A stretch of DNA of 64,000 bases from NCBI GenBank assembly GCA_000310025.1, contig FN649738.1, positions 799,563 to 863,562 of the forward strand, written 5' to 3'. The translations under genes were made by a program, and so were the position numbers. Positions 43,928-54,256 of the stretch are shown here, in pieces. Under the pieces are notes generated by a model, which had not been told where the DNA came from, made no database searches, and saw only the letters and a list, made by a program, of their open reading frames with translations. The DNA comes from Ectocarpus siliculosus. Taxonomy: Eukaryota > Sar > Phaeophyceae > Ectocarpales > Ectocarpaceae. Each line of letters opens with the position of its first letter. Positions within the stretch are counted from its first letter, which is position 1.

Positions 43928-46900
43928 GAAGTATGTATATCGAGACAGGAAGAATGTTAATCGGTGTACAGCAGCAGTGGCAGGTGCATAGCTGAATTCT
44001 TATCTAGATTTCCTTTACCCTACCCGTACCAAGAGTCGGGCGCGCAGATGTATTGGTGTGTGCATAGCCGCGATACATTCATTTTTGTCCTTCTATCTTC
44101 TCACCAATGTTCGGGCACGCCCTCGATTTATTAGTCTCACGTTGGACTGGAATGAATATTCTCGCTGGAGCGAAAAAAACTTTGCAAATTGCGATGGAAA
44201 ACCGTTTGTTCGTGAGAAACACTTCGACTTCACGGTCTCGACCACGGAAAGAGACCGGAGCCCTTCTCGCGAAAAAAGCAACAGGTAGTCGATACCACAT
44301 ATACATATATACAGAAAAATTATATTCCTTTTTTTTTACCCTCCTGTCACCCCGGCTAAGACGTCAAGCACACAAACAAACGAGCTTTGGAGTCAGTTTT
44401 TTGGTTTTGCTATTCATACGAAAACAAGAGGGAACCCATCATCCATCTTCGTTTCCAAATATTCGAGGGTAAAATGACCGCGCCCATCTTACCATCGAAG
44501 GACGTCTCAACTGTTGCCATTCCGCTCGTCGCTTTCGGTGAAGAACCTTCCAGTACTACTGGGGATGGTGGTGCACCCGACACACACACCGACACGGCGG
44601 GCCTAGCCTCCCATCTCACGGGGTCCCCGATCGTGGCCTTTGAAAACAATTTCTGTTTTACAGTCACACTGAGTGAGACAGACGCCTGTTCATTTTTTTG
44701 CAGTTGGCTAGCGCGGTGAATGCAAATAATGACGCAACACACACGGGGTCCCAGATCACGGCGTTCACAAGCGATTTCAGGCTCTAGCCGGCGCAACTGA
44801 CGATGAATTGGTCATTGGTCGTCCGGTTGGATGGAGCGGTCGATGCTAACGACAGACAAACGCACACATATATATCTTGGGAAGCAGCGTTTTTTCCATT
44901 GTTAGCCGCCGCATCAAGCTGGCATCTCAGTTCATTGGCTAGTCGGTTTGTGCGGACGATACTACATGTATGTGATCATCATCCGGTGCATTGAATTCCT
45001 TTTATGTCGCGATGCATCGACCACATCCATCCGAATGTGTCCGTGCCGAACGTCGGGCTCCTCCGATGCTGCACTGGTAGTGGTTCTCTAATTGACGCTC
45101 ACGCAGTTGCTCTACGCCCAGCTCTCCGCATGACTTCATGCCACGGTACATAGCACATTCCACAGGCTAGGCTCGATCCTTCCCCCGCTGTAGCGCGGAG
45201 GTTGAGGGCCATGAAAATACACGGGGCTCTCTAGACATACACGTGGCACCCACTTCTGGCAGCAACACACACGGAATAGATAGGCCTGGCCTTACGCAAC
45301 ACAAACTTCAAGTCCACCCTGGGTACCATTTCCAACCTCGCGGAGGTGCCGTGCTATGTAGCCGAGCTATACACAAATACATGAGGAAACACGCACCGAA
45401 CAACAAACGGCGCTTGAGATAGATCTTTTCCGGATAAGCGTTCAAGCAAGAGTCAAACGGAGGCTGAAGGCGGCGGTGGCGGCACATGCAGGAGGCAAGC
45501 GTAAATTCTCCAACACACACACAAAACACACCGCTCTGCCTCCCCTTCTCCTGGGTGCCGCGCACGGAGACCAAGCAACAAACAGACGAGCCAGAACTGC
45601 AACGAGGAAGTAAGCATACTTCACAAATAAAAGAAGACAAACCAATCAATCAATCAATCAACATCTTGTGGGCGGGCGGGCGCCTACTACCAGGACACAC
45701 GACACGCACACGCGGCAAGGGAAACAGACAAAAGACATGCACCACTTTGTGAAAAAAACGTTACAACCCCCCCGGAAAAACTACCCTCTCTCTCTCTTAC
45801 ATATGAACAGACACAAACGCACCGGGCGTTAGGTGCCGGGAAAAGCATCAATTATGGATACGCAGTTACCCCGTTCCATGAGTACGACCCCCCCCCCCCG
45901 GGTCACGCAAGCAGTTAAATTACCCCCAAAAACCCCCCCACACGCAATTTTGGTTCGAGCTGTCTTGTCCCGACAACATTTCGTGGGGATTGGAATGGAT
46001 CGTGGCTCCCATAATAATTGCTCCCTTCGTCGCTTTCTCTCTTCTACCGCCCCGCCCAAAAAAGCTCGGACAACGGAACGAGCGGACCGCCCAAAAAACT
46101 GCGGAAATCAAAACGCCGCTGCTACCAACAAAATTTCGCTACTGCGGCGGGTTCGGCCGACAAGGCAGGGCGATTGGCGACGGTTCGGCCTCAAGAAGGG
46201 AGGCAAACAAGCGAGGCGGTCCCCCAATACGATAGGCAACGAACACTACCCGACTACCGGACTCCTTCTACTGCTCCACCGCTCCCGCGGCGCACATGTC
46301 CGGGACCCACGGCGTTACCGCAAAAGGACAACAATTAATCCCACGACACCGCACCGACCAAGGGGAGATAGACGCAACCGTTGCTGAAACCCCGTAGCCA
46401 AACTGTTTTCCTCCCTATTTTCCTTCCGTCACCCCCCCCAACTCCCCGATCTTTAAAACAAACCAGCGGCGACGAAGCACAAACACACACTGGTTGGGGC
46501 ATACAGCGCCTCGCCTCGCAAGTCATCGTCCCGTTCAGATCACGCCGCCGTACGCAACCTATCCTCCACCAGACAACCCAGACATAATGTCCGGGGAGGA
46601 AGACAAACAATAGGCCACGGGCCGCCACATCATGGGCCGCCACATGGCCAAAAAAGCGCGCTTGCTTGTGGTCCTATCTCTAGCTTACAAGAGCCCCGTT
46701 CTGGTATTCGTTAAACTCTGCTTCTCGTGTTGCTACCACATGTCTCTCTCATGCCTAACCCCCACCACCGAGTCAATCCATCCGCCCCGGTAACTCGCTC
46801 CCCCGCGCCTCTCTTAACTTATAGTCGCGCGCTGCTCTAAAAAGCGGCTTCCGGGCACTCGCTCCCCCGCGCCTCGCTTAACTTATAGTCGCGCACTGCT

Positions 46901-47274
46901 CTAAAAAGCGGCTTCCGGGCACTCGCTCCCCCGCGCCTCGCTTAACTTATAGTCGCGCGCTGCTCTAAAAAGCGGCTTGCGGGCGCTTGCTCCCGCGTTT
47001 CTCGAGGCATACCACGACTCCGCATCACCGAGACATGACACACGACGACTCTCTACAGTATCACCGAGACACGACCAAAGAACAACGACACATACACAAC
47101 CAACACGGAGAACAGACTTATTTCGCTTCGATCTCCCTTCCCCCGCCCCCCCCAATGCAACGCAGCCAGCACAAGCACAACCGTTAGTTTCGTCAAAAAA
47201 CAAAAAAAGAAGCAAAAAAAACATGTCATGTGGTGATATTCACGTGTTCCACTTTTTATTTCTTTCCGTCCAAA
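43928..47274. other. Convergent intergenic region, lectin and kinase genes
   Basis: About 3.3 kb with no exon pair recognised. It contains a short (CAAT)n tract at about 45645-45662 and the 64-bp minisatellite at 46793. A plus frame of 184 codons (45833-46387) has no domain and overlaps other frames, so it is treated as chance. Confidence 0.45.
46793..46984. repeat. Minisatellite, 64 bp x 3
   Basis: Units start at 46793, 46857 and 46921 with ACTCGCTCCCCCGCGCCT and include TTAACTTATAGTCGCGC and CTCTAAAAAGCGGCTT. Copies differ at only a few positions. A partial fourth copy follows to about 46997. Confidence 0.95.
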
Positions 47275-47427
47275 TCACGGGAAGGAGGTCGTGGAAGGGA
47301 TCGCCGAGGCCCATTCGCGGACGGGCTCGGCGTTCTTCTTTTTCGCATCAGCGTTCGCTGTCGCGCCGCCCCCTCTCTCCCTCGCCAGCAGCGACGCCTT
47401 AGCGTTGGCTGCCGAAGTTCCCTGGTT

Positions 47428-47473
<46 letters not shown>

Positions 47474-47611
47474 GAAGAATCGTTCTCGCCTCCGTTGGGT
47501 TTCCAACCAGCCACAGGCCTCCGACTTCGGTCGCCCGGAACGGTGGCAAATGCACCGCTTCCGCCGCCAACGCCACTACCGTCATGGTGCTGGTTATGCC
47601 GGCGGTGCTGA

Positions 47612-47664
<53 letters not shown>

Positions 47665-50600
47665 ACTCCCGCCCCCCCCCGTAGACCTCGCGCCGCTCGC
47701 CGCCGCCGTCGCCCCGCCGCCGCGGCCCTCCTTCGCTGCCAACGGCGACGAGGACGTCGGTGCAGTCGACCCCGCTCGCCTGGCGGCCGTAGCAGCGGCG
47801 GCGGCGGCGGGAGTCCCGCCACCGGCTGCCTCGCTCCCCCAGCCGCCTTCAAGCCACGGGTGCGAAAGCGCCTGCTCCACGCTCATGCGGCGGGAAGGGT
47901 TAGGGACGAGCAGCGACACGAGGAGGTCCCTCGCCGCCGGCGGGATCATTGGTGGGAAGAGCCACGCCGGGGGCACCGGGGGGGGGGTGGCGGAGGTTCT
48001 CAGCACGGAGGACCCGTGCGGTGGCTTGTGTTTTTGGGCCGGGTTGGTGGGGCACGGCGACGGTGGTACGGGCGACGGTATGGGCGACGCCGACGCTTGC
48101 TGCGGTAACGCCGCTTCCGATGCAACTCCCGATGATGACGGTGGCGTCGCCGAGGAGGAGGAAGAGGAGGACGAGGAGGACGAACCACGGGGTAACGCTG
48201 TTGTTGTTGTTGTTGCTGCTGCTGTGTGCTGCGAGGACCCGATCCTGTGCTTCTCCACCCAGATCTTGAAACGTTTGTACCTGTGGTGCCGCAGCAGCAA
48301 GGACGAAAAGAGTCACGATGTGAACGAAAGAAAACAACAGTAACAAAGGTACATAAGAATTCGGCCATCCGGTGCATTCGTGACATGTCGCACGGCACGA
48401 TAACGCGCGGCACAAAGTTCGTAGCAAAAGCCCGCCACCAGAGTTGGGCAACACACGAGGAGGAGGAGGAGCGGCGACGGATGGGAAAGCGGCGCGCACC
48501 GAAACTCTCGCGAGACAGAGAGAGCTAGCCATTGTAGATACCTGCCTGGCTTCGAAACCCCGCCGCGAAGAGCGCGAGGCACAACCCGTACACCGGTTAG
48601 CGCGGTCGATGGAAACATCCAAGCGACACACACGCTCAACACACACTTGAAACATAATTGGTCATCGTTGACGGGGACCCACCTGGGGCACCGCGAGAGG
48701 TCTCTATCGAAGGGCAGGCTCTGGGTCAGCATGGTGTACAACACCACGCCGCAGCTCCACGCGTCCGCCTTGAAACCGTCGTACCCCTACAAAAACGCGA
48801 CGCCGCAGCAGTGACGAAAACCACGAACAACATCAAACAAAACACTGAGCATAAAACACGGTGGTAGTACATAAAGAGACGACAGTGACGATCGCGGTCT
48901 TGGCGACACGTTCAATGTATCCACGGAGATGTTCAGTTACGGTGAGTGAACACGGGGGCCGACAGACAGGTAAAATTTCATCCTGGTTGTCAGCGGCCCT
49001 TTTGGTGGATACAGACATATTCTTTCAACGATATCGTACCGTACAAAACAAGGCGGGGGGGGGGGGGACACGGGCGGCCAGCAAGGAGAGGGAAGGCAGA
49101 ACCGGGTGCTGCTAGACTGCTAGGCGTACAACCACCAGGTATTCGATCCAGCCACCGCAAACAAAACAGCACCGACACAAATACGCGAGAACGAGGAAGA
49201 AAGCAAGCACTTGCGGAAACAGCAGGGACGAAAACAAGCCTGCGCCGCTACACACATAGTTTCAGACAAAGGTAACGCGAGAGGAAAATCGGCAGAGAAC
49301 AACGAGTCGCATGACCGGGCGAAGTGCGACGGGGCTGATGAGCGAGAGGTGAGAGCGGCTACGAGTAGATCAGTCCCACGACGACCTCCTTATGCGTCAG
49401 TAACGGGGAGTCGATTCCGTGCAAATACGTACCTGGTACGTGATTCAGAAATTGACCACCATAAGCCGACGCAAGCTAAAATACACATAAATGGTGTGTC
49501 TGTGTTCGTCCCATTTTCTCCTGGCGCCAGTCTGTACACAACCTTTCGAGGTACACTCCACCTTTGACGTATCAGTCGGGGGTAGCACAGAATTATCTTT
49601 CACTATTCTCGGACCAAAGTCCTGCAGCCCCCAAGATCATGGTGGACACCACGATGAACAGATGGGAGGCTTTGACGTATCAGTCGGGGGTAGCACAGAA
49701 TTCTCTTTCATTACTCTCGGACCAAAGTCCTGCAGCCCCCAAGATCATGGTGGACACCACGATGAACAGATGGGAGGCACACACCTTAGAGTTCCCGGTG
49801 GTAACCTCGGGAGCCATGTAGTAAGGGCTGCCCACGACGGATCTCACACGCTGCGGGAGGCCCCGGCGTTCTGGTGTCGAGCCCGAACGGTAACATGAAC
49901 ACGAAAAAAACAAAAATGAGTGTTTTCGGTTAGATACATGTACTACCGCCGGCAGCACAAGCAATTACCTCGCCTTCATCGGAAAGTACAAGTACACGTG
50001 ACAACAGCGTTCGCCTTGAAATTTACCCTGGGAATAAAACGCACTTCCATCCCACACCGGGAACACCACTCCTTCTCGTGTCCTCGTTCGATGCACAAGT
50101 TCGACACGCTGCTGTGCTACGTAGACAAGCGTATTTGAAACATGCCCGAGAAGATGCCTCACTCATAATTTTGCGAATCGTCATACACACGAACCTTTTG
50201 ATCGAGCGCCCTGGTTCTCGTTTCCAGTCGACGAAAAGGCCCCGCCGCAGCACGCCGACAGCCCGAAATCGGCCACCTTTAGCTCCGGCGGCGCGTCTCC
50301 CTGTGGCGACTCCGCCAGCAGCAAATTTGACGGCGACAAGTCCCTGCCAGACAATCGGAATGGAACCACGCCACACACACGGAAGGAAACGGGATGTCAA
50401 AACCAGGACATGGGATGTCAAAACCCGGACATGTGAGACGTTCGCCAAAGCGTCAACAGACAGCTGCAAGGGACCACGCCACACACACACCAAAGGAAAC
50501 AGGAAACCAAAGTCAGGAAACAAAAAATGAGACGCTGGCCAAAGCGGCAACAGTCAGAGGCAGTAGACGACGGCAATCGAAAAGGAATCACGCTACACGC

Positions 50601-53600
50601 TCAAGGATGTCAAAGTCAGGACATTTGAGACACTGGACAAAGGCACTACGCCAATAGACACACCAAAGCAAACAGGACGTCAGTCAAAGTCAGGAAACAA
50701 CACACGAGACGCTCGCCAAAGTAACCACCCGACATGAACACCAAAAGGAAACAGGGTGTCAAAGTCAGGACGTATGAGACGCTCTCCAAAAGCAGCAACA
50801 GACAGCGGTGTAGCAAATGCTGAGAGCCTTGCCATGCGGCGGAGGAGGTACAACAAGAGAGCCGTGCAAGAAACGTGCAGCGGTTGTGGCAGTGCTGGCC
50901 GACCGCCATCGTACGATGCCCCCCAGTCCCAACGCAATGACGTCCTACGGGTAACCCAACGCACACAACCAAGAGGTACGCAGAAAGATGGCACTTCATT
51001 CGAGATAACAATGGATCGTCGTCGCAAGCCTGGTTGATTTCCTGGTTGATTTCCTACGGAACGCAGTCTCTTGGTTGGTGGAAGGTCCACCAGTTATTCA
51101 TTTCCAGCGCTCCAAGCGAAATAATTAACGTGACCACCCCGGGGGTTCCATCAGAAAAGCGGCATGCATGCATGCACGCACGCGAAACGTTGCTCATGTG
51201 GCGCATTCAAGCGAACAGAGCATTAAGGCCTCGGCGTACACCGCTCCGAGGGGGGTAGAGGGCGCTGCCCTCTTCTGGCGTTAAAAACCGAAGGCAAGCG
51301 CTACAGGAAGGATGGGGAGGGTGAGTAACCCTTCTGTGTGGCCACGGACTGGAGCAAACGGCAAAAATGCTGTGAGCGCTCATGAACAAAAACCAGCTTG
51401 GCTGCGAGAACACGCCGGATCACACACACACACCTGTGGCAGACCCCACGTCGGTGGCAGTAGGCCAGCCCGGACAGCAACTGGGAGAAGTATCTCTGCG
51501 CCGCGCCCGCCGCCCGCAGCGCCGACGCGGCCTTCGCCCTCGAGCCGGCCACCCGGCTTCCCTCCTCGCCCGCCAGCCTAATGTGGTCCAGCAGCTCGCC
51601 CCCCGTGACGAGCTCCAGGATGAGGAAGAGCGTGCTCTTGGAGTCCTGGAGGAGCTCGAGCACCGACAGCAGCTGGAGGACGTTGCTGTGGCCCCCGACC
51701 CTGCCCATGTTGTTGATCTCCCGCTTCACCTTCCGGCGCTGGGCGAGCCACTGCACGTACTTGGGGGGCAGCCACGGGATCGACACCCCCATGCCGTCCA
51801 CCTGGACTTCGAACGCTCCCCGCCCGCCGCTGCCGCCGGACAACCCCCCTCCCGGCGAATCACCGCCTCCGTCCATGTCGAAACCCCCTCCCCCCATCAT
51901 GCCGTTCTCGTTCCAGCAGTCGTGATGAGAAAACTCGGCGTTCGGAGAGCGGCACGCGGAGGACGATGCGGTGGCGGCGGCGGCGGCGGCGGGGGGAGAG
52001 GACGGGGGAGCATCCGTCCTGGGGTTAAGCCCCCAGATCTCGATGCACTTGGGCAGCGGGAGCTCTACCAGGCTCCCGTACCTCGGGTCCATGTACGCCG
52101 CCAGCACCTGCTTAGTGTTGGGGCTCACCAGCCACCACACGTGCTCCGGCCCGAGCTTGGACGGCTGCCTGCTGGCTCCCGCTCCCCCGCCGCCGCTTCC
52201 GGGTGACCCCGGTCCTGCGGAAACCACGGCAGCAGCTCCCCCCGCCCCTCCGCATGAGTGGCCGCTGCTACTACCCTCGGAGGCGGCGGCGGCGGCGGCG
52301 CCCGCCCCGCTGCTGCTGCTGCTGCCCCCGACCTGCTGGCCACGCCTCGCCACGATGCAGCGGCGGAGCGTAACCGCGGGCGCCAGGCGGAAGCCGACCG
52401 GGTTTAGGATCTTGATCGCCACGGGTCTGATCTGAGACTTGTCGGACAAGTCGGTTCCCTGTTGTGTCACAACGCCCCCAGGCAACGGGCGCGGAACGTT
52501 GTGTCAAAAGGTGATTTCATCTGAACAGACTTCGTATGCTTGGTGATCAAATCGCCTTTACGAGACGCGATTACCGGGCCCCCTCGTTTGGAGAAAAAAA
52601 AAGAAGAGTACCATGCCTTGCTGTTGCTGGAGGTACTGCTGTTCACCCCGGGAATTTCTGTTCGCGGGCGGAACACGCGCTTGGTGCTAACGATGACCTG
52701 CTTGAGCAAATAAAATAAAATATGCACACAACATGGCTACCAAACTGTCTTGTTGACCCTGTTACCCGCGGGGGAGATGTCGCTGTGTGCTGCTCGGGAA
52801 ATCGTGGCAATACAGGTAGCCTTCGCTGACGCTATGGATTCATTGTTAACATATCTTATAGGCTCTTTTCTTTAGATGGGAGATGTATTCGTTGGGTCGT
52901 ACTACGAAAATAAAAAGAGAGACGTTTTTCATGAGGGACGACGCACGCGCCCAAGCTTGGGGCCTCGAGGTACAACCATGGCGCATCCTTTCACCAGGAG
53001 TTTCAGAAAACCGGTTCGAAATTACACTAGCTGGACGCCGCTCGCGATTTGGTGGTATCCTACATATGCATACAAATGGCTATATGATTCGCTGGCTGAA
53101 GGGCTCCGATCCAGGGCCCCAAGCGTAAGACTTCCTTCGCATCACAGGCCGTATAACGTTATTGACGCGAGCAGGTTCCAGCCGTCCTCTCCCTCAAGCA
53201 TCTAAATTACACTCACGACGTAAATATTCGGGGGAAGGACAAGCAAAACGGAGTTTTTTCCATGGAAGAATCATCTCCACCAAAATACGGCGGCGCAAAG
53301 GCAAACTATCTGAGGTACGTAGCAACCACACACAAGGGAAGCTCAAGCTCACACATCCACGACCGACCCCGTCGAGCAGTGTGCGGTGCGGAGGATTGCC
53401 TTTGATAGTCGGGCATCCTGGAGAAACATGATCCCTTATGAGACGATTGAGAGGGACAACCATAGTATTTTTGAAAGGTCCAAAGAGCTTTTGTGTCACG
53501 GACGATTCAAGGTTAAGTTTACCATGCGGGAGAGGCAGGTGTGCTGCTGTTTGTGCCGTCTCCCTCGCAACATACAATGTCATGGTAGTTGTTATTACAC

Positions 53601-54256
53601 CAACCATCAACCATCAAACCCGACAAATTCCAACCTTGTCTCCTCTTGGTGCCAGCAAGAGGTTCAGTCTACCCCACCTATTCCATTTTGAGCACCGGTA
53701 GACACACACCGCATTGAGAGGAGGGGCACGCTTCAACTGACGGTTGTCTACTTGGCTGGTGGAACGACCAAAAACGGCGACAGAAAAACGCAAGACGCCA
53801 GGAAAACACGGAACTTCTTCTTGAACCCGCGGTTTGGAATCCCACCGCCACAACGAAAGCTTCAAGACTTCCACCAAGAAGCAGCGATTTTTCCTCAGGA
53901 AACACGGGGGGGGGGGAGGTTAGCTTCCCCCTCGCTACACTACACCAACAGCCCTCACCAGGTTCTGAGCCCACCCCGCGTACGAACTTGGGGGGAGACG
54001 AAAATATTCAAAACTACAGCAGTAGTACCTTCCAAGGGTTGATGTGCAAACAAACAGCAGAGCAGAGGTTCGTGTCTTCTACAATGTTACGTACATGCGG
54101 CAACAGCAGCAGGCATGTTGAGTTTTTGTTACCCACCTCGTACACCACTCCGGCCGCCCCTCCCCCGAGGAAGCTGCCGAGCTCGTAGCTGGGCTTCCCG
54201 TTTATGGTAATGGTTTGCCCGTCAAAGCTCTCCACCTTCCGATACAGGGATTTCAT
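47275..54256 (-). CDS. Ser/Thr protein kinase with large insertions (829 aa, 6 exons)
   Basis: Exons are 54256-54137, 52458-51434, 50343-50195, 49870-49785, 48786-48683 and 48280-47275. All have GT-AG borders and matching phases (0,2,1,0,2). The Gly-rich loop is LGGGAAGVVYE (about 30-40), the ATP lysine is in VAIK (Lys 56), and the helix C Glu is in KREINNM (about 287). The catalytic loop is HRDLSPSNLL (Asp 383), then ADFGLS (Asp 407), GSPYYMAPE (to 453) and ADAWSCGVVLY. The C-lobe end is RDLLVSLLVPNPSRRMSVEQALSHPW. This layout fits the CAMK/SNF1-like group, an inference from motif style. Two insertions stand out: about 230 residues between Lys 56 and helix C, and a low-complexity stretch of about 80 residues in the C-lobe. 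The C-terminal tail has poly-Gln and poly-Gly. The usual catalytic-loop Lys (HRDLK) is Ser. Exon 3 supplies the Asp of HRD. Confidence 0.92.
47430..47467 (-). repeat. (GCC)n encoding poly-Gly in the kinase tail
   Basis: About 12 GCC units on the plus strand, read as GGC on the minus strand in the last kinase exon, giving a pure glycine run. Confidence 0.95.
47614..47662 (-). repeat. (CTG)n encoding poly-Gln in the kinase tail
   Basis: About 16 CTG units, read as CAG on the minus strand, giving a glutamine run in the last kinase exon. Length polymorphism between strains is likely. Confidence 0.95.
49563..49778. repeat. Tandem duplication, 108 bp x 2, in kinase intron 4
   Basis: 49563-49670 and 49671-49778 are near-identical, differing in a few bases around ATTATCTTTCACTATTCTC. 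The second copy ends 7 bp from exon 4, which ends at 49785. The period is a multiple of three and gives long plus-strand frames, but these are antisense to the intron. Confidence 0.92.
50370..50810. repeat. Degenerate tandem repeat in kinase intron 2
   Basis: Motifs AAAGGAAAC, TCAAAGTCAGGA, GAGACGCT, GCCAAAG and CAACAGACAG recur four to five times at about 90-130 bp spacing with indels. Seen by eye; exact units were not aligned. Confidence 0.6.
54014..54025. repeat. 12-mer CTACAGCAGTAG, copy 4 of 4
   Basis: Exact copy in kinase intron 1, followed by TACCTTCC. Same word as 21371; reverse complement of 36851 and 37216. Confidence 0.85.

Noticed and set aside
46977-47402. Plus-strand frames beside the 64-bp repeat
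   Set aside because: They overlap the repeat and the kinase 3' end, with no start context, domain or splice partner.
47230-48108. 292-codon plus-strand frame rich in Ala, Arg and Pro
   Set aside because: It is antisense to the last kinase exon, whose minus frame carries conserved kinase motifs. GC-rich codons and trinucleotide runs keep the opposite frames open.
50370-50810. CRISPR-like array
   Set aside because: Units are degenerate and variable in length, with no conserved direct repeat and spacer pattern. The context is a eukaryotic intron.
51382-52206. 274-codon plus-strand frame
   Set aside because: Antisense to kinase exon 2. No motifs, and composition reflects the opposite strand.
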